A stretch of 64,000 bases of DNA, taken from Roseibacillus sp. Its GTDB lineage: Bacteria; Verrucomicrobiota; Verrucomicrobiia; Verrucomicrobiales; Akkermansiaceae. Made by a program: the position numbers and the translations under genes. The stretch covers positions 1-64,000 of the forward strand of contig JAKVCR010000016.1 of the NCBI GenBank assembly GCA_022448985.1, in the 5' to 3' direction. Below, piece after piece: positions 44,820 to 52,733 of this stretch (its first letter is position 1; the number at the start of each line of letters is the position of its first letter). The notes under the pieces are model-generated. The model ran no database searches and had not been told where the DNA came from. It saw nothing but the letters and a program-made list of their open reading frames with translations.

Positions 44820-45719
44820 TCAGCCGGAGGTGCTCTTCCTGAAAGCGAGGTAGTTGGCGAGGGCCTCATCAAGCGATTGATCCGTCCGCAGTCCCACAAA
44901 GTGGCATTGGTGGCGCTCACAGGCTACCCGCAGGCGCTCCCGGAACGCATCGAATGCGCGGTGGTAACTCTTTTTGATCTGGCTCGGCCGGGTCCGGATG
45001 AGAGGTATATTCTCCAGTCCGTCAAATTCCACCATCCCGGTGAAGGGAAAGTCGATTTCGCAGGGATCCAAAACCTGCATCACGATCACTTCATGTCCAT
45101 TGAAACGAAGATGCTGAATTCCCTCGAGGAGTTCTTCCTCATCATCGAAAAAGTCACTGATCACAATGATGATCCCCTTGCGGCGGATCTGACCGGCCAT
45201 CCCATGAAGCACCGGTGCAATCCGGGTTCCACGTGCCGGATCGAATCCCGCCAGCCGGTCCATTATCTTGAAGAGGTTGTCCCGGTTGTCACTGCGCGGG
45301 AGATACTCCTGAACCTCCTCGTCGAAGATTCCCAGGGCCACCGCGTCCCGCTGGTGGAGGATCAGGTAGGCCAGACAGGCCGCCATCATCTTCCCATACT
45401 CCAGCTTGCTGATTTCGGCCGAGCCGTACTTCATGCTTTCGCTGCCATCCAGCAGGATATGCGCCACGAAATTGGTCTCCTGCTCGTACTGCTTGATGTA
45501 ATAGCGCTCGGTCTTGGCCTGGACCTTCCAGTCCAGGTGGCGCACATCGTCCCCGGGCGTGTACTCGCGGTGCTGGGCAAATTCGATGGCAAATCCACGG
45601 TAGGGGGACTTGTGTTCTCCGGCCATGTAGCCTTCCACGATGAACCGCGCGTTCATCCCTAGCGCTTCCGCCCTGGCAATGGCGCGGGGATCTAGGAGCT
45701 TGCGGGTTTCAGCGTCCAC
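44820..45719 (-). CDS. DUF58 protein
   Basis: 299 aa, GTG start at 45719. Core DUF58 text: SPYRGFAIEFAQHREYTPGDDVRHLDWKV, YYIKQYEQETN, then a vWA-like segment (HILLDGSESMKYGS) with MIDAS-type residues and IIIVISDFFDDEEELLEGI. DUF58 proteins always accompany MoxR ATPases and are thought to be their adaptor or client. No TM segment, so cytoplasmic or membrane-associated through partners. 61 bp downstream of moxR-like gene, 5 bp upstream of the BatA-like gene. Confidence 0.93.
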   Translation of the reverse strand: MDAETRKLLDPRAIARAEALGMNARFIVEGYMAGEHKSPYRGFAIEFAQHREYTPGDDVRHLDWKVQAKTERYYIKQYEQETNFVAHILLDGSESMKYGSAEISKLEYGKMMAACLAYLILHQRDAVALGIFDEEVQEYLPRSDNRDNLFKIMDRLAGFDPARGTRIAPVLHGMAGQIRRKGIIIVISDFFDDEEELLEGIQHLRFNGHEVIVMQVLDPCEIDFPFTGMVEFDGLENIPLIRTRPSQIKKSYHRAFDAFRERLRVACERHQCHFVGLRTDQSLDEALANYLAFRKSTSG

Positions 45720-45780
45720 GGGAGAAGGTTGTTGCCGGAGTCACTAATGCGTTCTGCGGGCACCAGTATGCACGATTCCC

Positions 45781-46794
45781 TTAATCCAGCTTCCTGTCCT
45801 TCGGAACCGATTCGAGGATCTTCGTCGTGATGTCATCCGCCGTGAGTCCTTCGCTCTGGGCGCTGAAATTGGGAATGATCCGGTGACGGAAAATCGGCGG
45901 GGCGACCGCAGCCACATCATCACAGCTCACATGGCTCTCGCCATTCAGGAGAGCATTGGCCTTGGCCGCCAGCACAAGGTTCAATCCCGCCCGCGGTCCT
46001 GCCCCCCATGTCAGCCACTTGGAGCAGAATTCCAGAGCCTCGTCGGAATCCGGCCGCGTTACGCGCACCAGCTTCTCAGCGTAGCGCAGGATGTGATCGG
46101 CCACCGGCATGTTGCGGACGGCACGCTGCATCTCCAGAATCTCCTCTGCTCCGAGCACCGGGTCGGGACGCTCTCCTTCGTTCCCGGTATAGGCCTTCAG
46201 GATCTGGAATTCCTCCTCCTCGTCAGGATAGTCCACCCTGATCATGAACATGAAACGATCGAGCTGTGCTTCCGGCAGCGGGTACGTGCCTTCCTGCTCG
46301 ATCGGATTCTGGGTCGCCAGGACAAAGAAAGGCTCAGGGAGCGGGTGGTCTTCTCCCCCCACTGTCACATTGCGCTCCTGCATGGATTCCAGCATGGCGG
46401 CCTGAGTCTTGGGCGGGGTCCGGTTGATCTCATCCGCCAGAATGATATTGGCAAAGATCGGACCCGGCAGGAACTTGAACTCGCGCTCGTTGGTGGCCGG
46501 GTCGGAGTAGATCACTTCCGTTCCCGTGATATCCGAGGGCATCAGGTCAGGCGTGAACTGAATACGTTTGAAGGAAAGATGAAGGGCTTCCGCGAGACTT
46601 GAGATGAGAAGGGTCTTGGCCAGCCCGGGAACTCCAACCAGGAGGGCATGACTCCGCGTGAGAATGGCGATCATCACTTCATTGACGACCTGGTCCTGAC
46701 CGATGATGACTTTCGAAATCTCCGCCCGGACACGCTGGATGGCGTCCTGCAGTTGGGCGGATTCCTGGGAGGCAGCTTCTGTGCTTGTGCTCAT
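45781..46794 (-). CDS. MoxR-family AAA+ ATPase
   Basis: 337 aa. Walker A GVPGLAKT (54-61), Walker B ILADEINR with D121-E122, the SMQERNVTVGGEDHPL segment, sensor 1 region FVLATQNPIEQEGTYPLPEAQLDRF and the lid domain with the SDEALEFCSKWLTWGAGPRAG signature. First gene of the minus-strand cluster ending at 33084, with the likely promoter in 46795-47132. MoxR ATPases act as chaperones for maturation of protein complexes together with vWA proteins, exactly the partners encoded next. Confidence 0.95.
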   Translation of the reverse strand: MSTSTEAASQESAQLQDAIQRVRAEISKVIIGQDQVVNEVMIAILTRSHALLVGVPGLAKTLLISSLAEALHLSFKRIQFTPDLMPSDITGTEVIYSDPATNEREFKFLPGPIFANIILADEINRTPPKTQAAMLESMQERNVTVGGEDHPLPEPFFVLATQNPIEQEGTYPLPEAQLDRFMFMIRVDYPDEEEEFQILKAYTGNEGERPDPVLGAEEILEMQRAVRNMPVADHILRYAEKLVRVTRPDSDEALEFCSKWLTWGAGPRAGLNLVLAAKANALLNGESHVSCDDVAAVAPPIFRHRIIPNFSAQSEGLTADDITTKILESVPKDRKLD

Positions 46795-47132
46795 GAGTGG
46801 ACGTATCTTACGACCCCGAAGCTGAGGGCATTTCAGGCCCGGAGCAATGGTGGCAAATGATTTCCTGCCCCGGCAGGGGCGCCTGTCCTCCCTTTATCCG
46901 GGAATCTGCACCGGAAACCCCGAATTCTTCTCAGTCATCCACCACTCCGACCGGAGGAATAGGTTTAATCCTGTTAAACTTTTCCGCCTTCCCTCCTCAA
47001 AAGAGGTGCCCTGGAGTGGCCGAACCCGAAACCAGGGAGAGCCCCGAATTAAAACGAGCAGGGCAGCCCTCCCGTCGTGCAACGGACTTTTGCCTCTCCG
47101 TAGATGGGTCCAAGGCAATGCCGCCCGGGAAA
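46795..47132. other. 338-bp intergenic region upstream of MoxR operon
   Basis: Lies between the MoxR start and the stop of the TraB/GumN-like gene, both minus-strand, so it should hold the MoxR operon promoter and the end of the upstream transcript. I checked both strands for tRNA folds and coding bias and saw nothing convincing; short frames present have no family look. Confidence 0.5.
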
Positions 47133-48107
47133 CTACTTGGACTGGGGAACGGCTTTTTCTTTCGCTCCCGCTTTCTCCTCTACTTCCGCTTGTTCCCCCT
47201 CATCGACAGAACTCTTTGCGGCCTTGGGAACATCCCAGGCCGTCATCCACTCCTGCTTGCCCTTCTTGTAACCCATCTTGAGAAGACGAGCCTCCAGGTC
47301 CGGATTGTGTGCCGCCCCATAGAAGATCCCGATCGTCTTGTGCCCCTTCTTAACCTGCTTCCGAAAAACCTTGAGGCACTTGGCATTGCGATCTCCGATG
47401 ATGACGTTGTTGCCCGTGAGGGCGGTGATCTGGTCATCGCCCTGGCCGAGGCTCTTCATCATCTCAAGCTTGAGGCTGTTTGAATCCCCTGAGAGGAGCG
47501 CTGCAATCAACCGTGCTGGGTTCGGTTGTTCCGCGCCCTCGTTCTGGGCCTGTTGGGCCGCCGCCAGCGCAAAACTGAGGAGCGATTCTCCCTTTGCCTC
47601 CTGCTTCGCCTGAAATTGTTTCATGGTGAGGTCGGCGTGAACGAAGTTCTCAGCGGAGTAGTCGATCTCCTGCGTCTGGCCGGACAGTTTGAGGAAGCGT
47701 GACATCCCATCAACCATACCCCGCAACAGGTCCGTCTGGATATCGCCCCCTCCCTCTTCCCGGTCGGGAACCTTGCCTTTCTCCATCTTTTCGCCTCCCA
47801 CCATCTCAAAGAGCAGGACATCGTATTTCTCAAAGGACTTGTTGAGATCCGCGTAGTACTTTTTGTCCGCGATGTGGACCGCTCCAATGAGGTCGACTGT
47901 CACGCCATCCTTCTCGTAACGGGTCACCGAGGTTTGCAGCCGTGCGCCCTTGTCATCTTCATCGATCCGAATGAAGTCGGAGGCTTCCACCACCTCTTTT
48001 TTCCTGGGCGCCTCCTCCTTGGCAGGCTGATCTTGCTGGGCCCCGGCAGTAGGCAGAAGCCAGGCGGCGATGAAGGTGAGGCAGAGAAATGGACGAATTC
48101 GCTTCAT
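47133..48107 (-). CDS. TraB/GumN (TIKI-like) family secreted protein
   Basis: 324 aa with a signal peptide (MKRIRPFLCLTFIAAWLLPTAGA). The family marks are two GxxH motifs, GAVH (75-78, in LIGAVHIADKKYYADL) and GAAH in the C-terminal GIFYGAAHNPDLEARLL, plus an acidic FEMV strand. In TIKI/TraB/GumN proteins these His and Glu residues form a metal site, and some members are metalloproteases. The Lys/Glu-rich N-terminal spacer and C-terminal tail (residues 300-324) are low complexity. Periplasmic; substrate unknown. Confidence 0.78.
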   Translation of the reverse strand: MKRIRPFLCLTFIAAWLLPTAGAQQDQPAKEEAPRKKEVVEASDFIRIDEDDKGARLQTSVTRYEKDGVTVDLIGAVHIADKKYYADLNKSFEKYDVLLFEMVGGEKMEKGKVPDREEGGGDIQTDLLRGMVDGMSRFLKLSGQTQEIDYSAENFVHADLTMKQFQAKQEAKGESLLSFALAAAQQAQNEGAEQPNPARLIAALLSGDSNSLKLEMMKSLGQGDDQITALTGNNVIIGDRNAKCLKVFRKQVKKGHKTIGIFYGAAHNPDLEARLLKMGYKKGKQEWMTAWDVPKAAKSSVDEGEQAEVEEKAGAKEKAVPQSK

Positions 48108-48116
48108 GGGTAAAGA

Positions 48117-48128
48117 ATGTGATCACAT
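48117..48128. promoter_or_regulatory. Perfect 12-bp palindrome upstream of TraB-like gene
   Basis: ATGTGATCACAT is a perfect inverted repeat ending 9 bp before the minus-strand start at 48107. Its position suits an operator or a translational element. The half-sites are adjacent, unlike a CRP box (six-base spacer), so no regulator can be named. Confidence 0.35.
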
Positions 48129-48239
48129 CCCTAGCGCGGCAAGGATAGGAATTTGTGTCTGCCTTTTGATAAAAAAGCAGCAAAATCATCCGGTGCCCCT
48201 GCTCGCCAGCCCCCCTCATCCGGGCTATAAATCCCGCAG

Positions 48240-50045
48240 ATGAGCGCTTCCCTGCCGCTTCGCTACTGTCCCGATCTCTTCCGCTACCAGCGGAGGTCAT
48301 CGCGTGAAGTGATGGTCGGCAATGTCGGGGTAGGGGGCGGCAACCCGATCCGGATCCAGTCCATGATCACGGCCGACACCCGTGACACCGGGGCCTGCGT
48401 CAAGGAAGTCCTCGAACTGGCGGAGGCAGGATGCGAGATCGCCCGCATCACCGCCCAGACCCGCAAGTACGCCGAGAACCTGGAGCACATCCGCGACGGT
48501 GTCCGGGCGGCCGGATGCAAGGTTCCCCTCGTAGCCGACATCCATTTCAAACCCGACGCCGCCCTTGAGGCCGCCAGGTGGGTTGAGAAGGTGCGGGTCA
48601 ACCCTGGAAACTACGCCGACAAGAAGAAATTCGAAGTGCGGGAATACTCTGACGCGGAGTATGATGAGGAACTCGCACGTATTCGCGTGAAGTTCGTTCC
48701 TCTCGTAAAAATCTGCCAGGAACTCGGGCGATCCATGCGCATCGGGACAAACCATGGTTCGCTCTCCGACCGTATCATGAACCGCTATGGGGACACGCCC
48801 CTGGGCATGGTTGAGAGCGCCCTCGAATTTGTCCGCATTGCCCGCGATCTCTCTTACCACGAGATCATTTTTTCAATGAAGGCCTCCAATCCCAAGGTCA
48901 TGATCGAAGCCTACCGCCTCCTCATCGCGCGCCTGGAGCAGGAAGGTCCGGACTGGAACTACCCGATCCATCTCGGCGTGACCGAAGCTGGAGATGGCGA
49001 GGACGGGCGCATCAAATCTGCAATCGGGATCGGCTCACTGCTCGACGACGGGATCGGGGACACGATCCGCGTTTCCCTGACCGAAGATGCCGTCCACGAG
49101 ATCCCGGTGGCACGGGCGATCGTGCGAAAACACGAGGACATGCCCGCCCGTCGCGAGCTGCCCCGGACTGCAGGAACCCCCGTTGCCCCCTGCTGGGATC
49201 CCTTCTCCTACAACCGCCGCCTGAGTGAAGTCATTGAAATCGGTGGTCACGAACTTGGGGGCAACCGCGAATTCCGGGTGGTCACCACGCGCAAAAAGTG
49301 GGAAGCCCTCGCGCACAAGCTCGACAAGCTGGGTGATTTCCAACCCGAGATCGTCCTGGAAGAAAGCGGGGTGGTGGAGATCGACCCACGGAATGATGCA
49401 GAGGTGGAGCAACTCAATTCCCGGGCCACTCCGACCCTCGTGACGGTTAGAAACGATCTGGACCTGGAGGTGGTTTCCTCCTTCCGCCTCCTTGCCTCCC
49501 GGCTGCAGGACCGTCACCCAATTCTGCTTAAGGACATCCTCTCGCCGTCCGAAGAAGCCGACGGGAACTTCCTCGATTCCCTGCTGACCGCCGCGCGCAA
49601 TATCGGCTCACTGCTTTGTGATGGAATCGGCGATGCTATCATCATCCAGGGGGAAGACGCCCCGGGACAAAGCCTCCGCCTGAGCTACAACATCCTGCAG
49701 GCTGCCGGGGCACGCATTTTCAAGACCGACTATGTGGCATGCCCCAGTTGCGGCCGCACGCTCTTCAACCTGCAGACCACCACGCAGAAAATCCGCGAAG
49801 CCACTGGTCACCTCAAGGGCGTCCGCATTGCCGTGATGGGCTGTATCGTGAACGGACCTGGCGAAATGGCCGATGCGGATTTTGGCTATGTGGGAGGCGC
49901 CCCAGGCAAAATCAACCTCTACGTCGGCAAGGAAGCCGTGAAGTTTAACATCCCGGAGGAGGAGGCTGTCGGCCGTCTCATCGATCTCATCAACGAACAC
50001 GGAAAATGGATCGATCCGCCTACCCAGAAGCCGGTCGAAGTCTAG
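48240..50045 (+). CDS. ispG: 4-hydroxy-3-methylbut-2-enyl diphosphate synthase, long three-domain form
   Basis: 601 aa against about 370 in E. coli, because of the extra domain seen in the chlamydial/plant-type enzymes (here about residues 260-480). The TIM-barrel part has RYQRRSSREVMVGNVGVGG, PLVADIHFKPDAAL, VRVNPGN, RIGTNHGSLSDR and HLGVTEAGDGEDGRIKSA. The iron-sulfur part has C501 and C504 in ACPSCGRT, C535 in GCIVNGPGE and catalytic-type E542. It reduces methylerythritol cyclodiphosphate in the MEP isoprenoid pathway, in the cytoplasm, using a 4Fe-4S cluster. Start ATG 48240 keeps the full N-terminus. No other MEP gene is nearby. Confidence 0.96.
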   Translation: MSASLPLRYCPDLFRYQRRSSREVMVGNVGVGGGNPIRIQSMITADTRDTGACVKEVLELAEAGCEIARITAQTRKYAENLEHIRDGVRAAGCKVPLVADIHFKPDAALEAARWVEKVRVNPGNYADKKKFEVREYSDAEYDEELARIRVKFVPLVKICQELGRSMRIGTNHGSLSDRIMNRYGDTPLGMVESALEFVRIARDLSYHEIIFSMKASNPKVMIEAYRLLIARLEQEGPDWNYPIHLGVTEAGDGEDGRIKSAIGIGSLLDDGIGDTIRVSLTEDAVHEIPVARAIVRKHEDMPARRELPRTAGTPVAPCWDPFSYNRRLSEVIEIGGHELGGNREFRVVTTRKKWEALAHKLDKLGDFQPEIVLEESGVVEIDPRNDAEVEQLNSRATPTLVTVRNDLDLEVVSSFRLLASRLQDRHPILLKDILSPSEEADGNFLDSLLTAARNIGSLLCDGIGDAIIIQGEDAPGQSLRLSYNILQAAGARIFKTDYVACPSCGRTLFNLQTTTQKIREATGHLKGVRIAVMGCIVNGPGEMADADFGYVGGAPGKINLYVGKEAVKFNIPEEEAVGRLIDLINEHGKWIDPPTQKPVEV

Positions 50046-50118
50046 GGACCTTTCCGCCAGGACGGGCAGTTGCGCAACTCCCGGGCTCTTGATAGCGTCC
50101 CCGCTGAGCAGACTCAAC

Positions 50119-50421
50119 GTGACCATCACCCCAAAAATCACGGCCGGAACGATTACGGAAAAGGAAGAAAAGACCTCCACGGACCTGGCGGGAACATGGA
50201 ATGTGCTGGTCTTTGATGATCCTGTAAATCTGATGGCCTATGTGGCCAAGGTTTTCCAAAAAGTCTTCGGTTATCCCCGCGAGCGGGCCGAAGAGCTCAT
50301 GATGACCGTCCATATCGCAGGCAAGGCCCTGGTATGGACCGGCGCACGGGAGCCCGCGGAACTCTACGTCCAGCAACTGCACAGCTACCAGTTGCAAGCC
50401 AGCCTTGAGAAGGCGCAGTAG
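50119..50421 (+). CDS. clpS: ATP-dependent Clp protease adaptor ClpS
   Basis: 100 aa from GTG 50119; a TTG at 50089 would add ten residues. The adaptor core is clear: WNVLVFDDPVNLMAYVAKVF (the Asp-Asp-Pro-Val-Asn stretch lines the N-degron pocket), FGYPRERAEELMMTVHIAGKALVWTG and AELYVQQLHSYQLQA. ClpS binds proteins with bulky N-terminal residues and hands them to ClpA or ClpC. The ~25-residue N-terminal tail is the part that enters the ATPase. No clp ATPase in the window. It is followed 2 bp later by a DUF2017-like gene. Confidence 0.93.
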   Translation: MTITPKITAGTITEKEEKTSTDLAGTWNVLVFDDPVNLMAYVAKVFQKVFGYPRERAEELMMTVHIAGKALVWTGAREPAELYVQQLHSYQLQASLEKAQ

Positions 50422-50423
50422 GA

Positions 50424-50900
50424 ATGAAAGTAATGCCCACACTGGAGGGAGGTCTGCGGATCGAAGTCGAAACCGCTACCGACTGGCTCGTGCTGGAGCA
50501 GATTGCTCCCGATGCCCTGAAGGGCGGGGCCGAGAATCTGCCTAACCGCCTGAGTGCGCTCATGGATGAAGGGTCCGAGTGGGACGAGATAGTCGTTCCC
50601 GAACTGGAGGACTTCTTCACCGGCCAGCTCCGCATGGTGCGCGATACCGTCCACGCGGCTCAGCAGGAATCAACTACTGATCCCCCGGAGGGGCAGTTCT
50701 TCATCATGCGGGCAGAGGGCGCCCAATGGTATGGTGCGCTGAATCAGGCCCGGATCGCACTCGAAACCCACTACCATTTCGGACCAGGACAGGAATTGAA
50801 CGAAGCCGAATCCTTCCCCGCTCCGAAGCGCTCCGCCTTTATCCGCAGCCAGTTCTACTGTGCCCTCCAGAGCGTTCTGCTGGAGCATGTCCTCGATTGA
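50424..50900 (+). CDS. DUF2017-like protein coupled to clpS
   Basis: 158 aa, 2 bp after the clpS stop. A second Met at 50433 could be the start. Acidic helical protein with LMDEGSEWDEIVVPELEDFF and a C-terminal WYGALNQARIALETHYHF followed by RSQFYCALQSVLLEHVL. This matches the look of DUF2017, a family known beside clpS in actinobacteria (compare their W-x-x-x-LN-x-x-R-L motif). I assign it by motif and neighbourhood only. Likely a helper in the N-degron or Clp pathway. Its last 62 bp overlap the convergent CBM9-like gene. Confidence 0.72.
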   Translation: MKVMPTLEGGLRIEVETATDWLVLEQIAPDALKGGAENLPNRLSALMDEGSEWDEIVVPELEDFFTGQLRMVRDTVHAAQQESTTDPPEGQFFIMRAEGAQWYGALNQARIALETHYHFGPGQELNEAESFPAPKRSAFIRSQFYCALQSVLLEHVLD

Positions 50901-51516
50901 CGGCCTTCCGGGGCGGGGCGGATGCCGCGCTCCATGCCAGATAGTGGTCAGGACGATGAAAATCAGGCTCCCCGCCGCCCAACCAGGCCGCGGTCAGGAA
51001 CTGCGGGGCTGGGGAGTTGAGGATAAAGGTCGCATTCACCCTCGTCGCGATTCCGAAGTGGAGATGCTCCTTCAACCACCCAAGGGGCAGGTCAGCTTGG
51101 GCCTGCCATCCCTCCGGTCCACTGCTCCCGCAGGAAGTCGCTCCAGTCTCCCTCAGTTCGCCGAGAGGGCTACGCGGTGCGTCAAAGAGGCAGGCCCAAT
51201 GCGCGCCATTGGGGGAAAGGTTGAACTCCAGATAGTGCCCGGTAACGGGATCGCGGAGAAAGAATTCCGCCACATCATACTTCCATAGTTGCTCCACGAA
51301 GAGCCCGGAGCGCGCTTCAGGGTGACAGAGAGCGGCCGCTTGGCGGGAGGAACGGAAAACAAGTGCGGCACCCTCAAGGGCAAAACTGAAGAAGATCGGA
51401 GGATCTACCTCGTTCCCAAACCAGTCCCGATTGAGGCTGCGGAGGGGAGGGGCCTCGCCATCGGAGACCTCATGGATGGTCATTTCATTGGTGTTCAAGT
51501 GATCTGTTTCGGTCAT
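50839..51516 (-). CDS. CBM9-like carbohydrate-binding domain protein
   Basis: 225 aa from ATG 51516; a second Met at 51483 is possible, and the frame extends further upstream without support. Single beta-sandwich with the CBM9-like pattern seen in many short PVC proteins: LWKYDVAEFFLRD, GHYLEFNLSPNGAHWACLFD, ADLPLGWLKEHLHFGIATRVNATF, and a final FHRPDHYLA. No signal peptide is obvious. Probably a sugar-binding protein or accessory domain; no catalytic residues seen. Divergent from the DUF1287 gene; its 3' end overlaps the DUF2017-like gene by 62 bp tail to tail. Confidence 0.72.
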   Translation of the reverse strand: MTETDHLNTNEMTIHEVSDGEAPPLRSLNRDWFGNEVDPPIFFSFALEGAALVFRSSRQAAALCHPEARSGLFVEQLWKYDVAEFFLRDPVTGHYLEFNLSPNGAHWACLFDAPRSPLGELRETGATSCGSSGPEGWQAQADLPLGWLKEHLHFGIATRVNATFILNSPAPQFLTAAWLGGGEPDFHRPDHYLAWSAASAPPRKAVNRGHAPAERSGGHSRTGCG

Positions 51517-51529
51517 ATAAATATTTAAC

Positions 51530-51543
51530 AATTGTGAACAATT
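51530..51543. promoter_or_regulatory. Inverted repeat in divergent promoter region
   Basis: AATTGT-GA-ACAATT, six-base arms with a 2-bp centre, inside the only AT-rich stretch (about 51517-51545) between the divergent CBM9-like and DUF1287 genes. Position and symmetry suit a dimeric repressor operator; no regulator can be named. Confidence 0.4.
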
Positions 51544-51602
51544 TGACTCGATCAGGACGGACGAAAGAAATACACTGGCATACCGTCTCGGGCTACCGAT
51601 CC

Positions 51603-52430
51603 ATGTTGAATTTACAACCAATCGAATATGTCGGCAAATCTCCCCGCCAGCAACCACGGAAGAGGAAGAGCCAGAAAAGCTCCGGTTTCTTCGGGGGCTG
51701 GTTCCTCCTCCTGCTCGTGATCGCGATTGGTTTCTTTTTCCTGCGACCGATCATTCCTTTTCTGCAGTCTCAGCGGGCCCAGGCCTCTACGGTAAATAAG
51801 AACAAAGCCATTGATGAACTCCAGGCCTCGGAAGAGTTCTCCAAAAAGCTTGCCGCCGCCGCCCTGGAGCGCACCCGGAAAAAGGTGGAATACGATCCGG
51901 CTTATTATGATCTACCCTATCCAGGGGGCGATCTGCCTTCTCACAAGGGCGTTTGTACCGACCTCGTGGTGCGAAGCTACCGGGCCCTTGGAGTCGATCT
52001 TCAGCAGCTTGTCCACGAAGATATGTCCGCCCATTTCCGCCTTTACCCTCAGCTTTGGGAGCGCAAAGGCCCGGACCGCAATATTGATCACCGCCGCGTT
52101 CCGAATCTACAGCGCTACTTTTCACGGTTCGGGAAGGTTCTCGAGAAATCCCACTCCCTCGACGACTACCAAATTGGCGATGTGGTGACCTGGAAACTGC
52201 CCTACGGCGGGGCTGAGCAGGCGGGCAGCCATATAGGTATCGTGGTTCCCGGCCCCGGGGCCCGCAGCAACGAGAAGTGGGTTGTTCACAACATTGGCTC
52301 CGGGCCCGAGTGGGAAGACAAACTCTTTGACTACGAAATCGCGGGCCACTTTCGATTCGCCCCGCTCCGCCAGCCGATGACCGCCTCCACCGACAACAAG
52401 GCCGGAGCCCCCCTCTCAACTTCGCCCTGA
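51603..52430 (+). CDS. DUF1287 membrane-anchored protein
   Basis: 275 aa from ATG 51603; the GTG at 51534 falls within the inverted repeat and is less likely. A basic N-terminus (QQPRKRKSQKS) precedes one TM helix (about 28-48), placing the rest outside. The DUF1287 core is unmistakable: YDPAYYDLPYPGGDLPSHKG, GVCTDLVVRSYRALGVDLQQLVHEDM, NIDHRRVPNLQRYF, IGDVVTWKLP, GSHIGIVV and WVVHNIGSGP. The Cys and His residues give it the look of an NlpC/P60-like cysteine peptidase, so a cell-wall role is plausible. Confidence 0.88.
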   Translation: MLNLQPIEYVGKSPRQQPRKRKSQKSSGFFGGWFLLLLVIAIGFFFLRPIIPFLQSQRAQASTVNKNKAIDELQASEEFSKKLAAAALERTRKKVEYDPAYYDLPYPGGDLPSHKGVCTDLVVRSYRALGVDLQQLVHEDMSAHFRLYPQLWERKGPDRNIDHRRVPNLQRYFSRFGKVLEKSHSLDDYQIGDVVTWKLPYGGAEQAGSHIGIVVPGPGARSNEKWVVHNIGSGPEWEDKLFDYEIAGHFRFAPLRQPMTASTDNKAGAPLSTSP

Positions 52431-52733
52431 ACATCGTCAGGCTTCCGCTCCCTTGACGGATGCGGAGTTCCCTTCAAGAAGGGCACGGGGTTACCATTCC
52501 AGACCCTTCAGCAGGCCTGCTCCTGTACAGAAAGCAGGCAGCTTCACGAAGAAAGTGAGATCGCTAAGTCGTGTTGACTAGTAGTTGATTTGTTTGGGCA
52601 GGACTTTGGATCTCACTCCTTCGATTGACTGCCTGTTACAGTCTCAACCGGGTCCCCCTCAGATGATTTCCAAAATTCTGGATTTTCCCGGGACGCAGTC
52701 TTTTGGCCCCGGGCCTGGGAAGAAGGCGTTGCC
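52431..52733. other. 303-bp intergenic region between convergent genes
   Basis: Between the ends of the DUF1287 gene and the minus-strand PVC dehydrogenase. It contains a 10-bp palindrome GCAGGCCTGC (near 52510) and several CAGGC/GCCTG half-sites that could pair, but no hairpin with a T-tract that I would call a terminator. No ORF or RNA gene was recognised. Confidence 0.4.

Noticed and set aside
46967-47100. tRNA-like fold upstream of the MoxR operon
   Set aside because: Fragments resembling tRNA arms (GGAGTGGCCGAA) have no acceptor stem or T-loop at the right distances.
48117-48128. CRP-binding site
   Set aside because: Half-sites TGTGA/TCACA overlap directly instead of being six bases apart, so it is not a CRP box.
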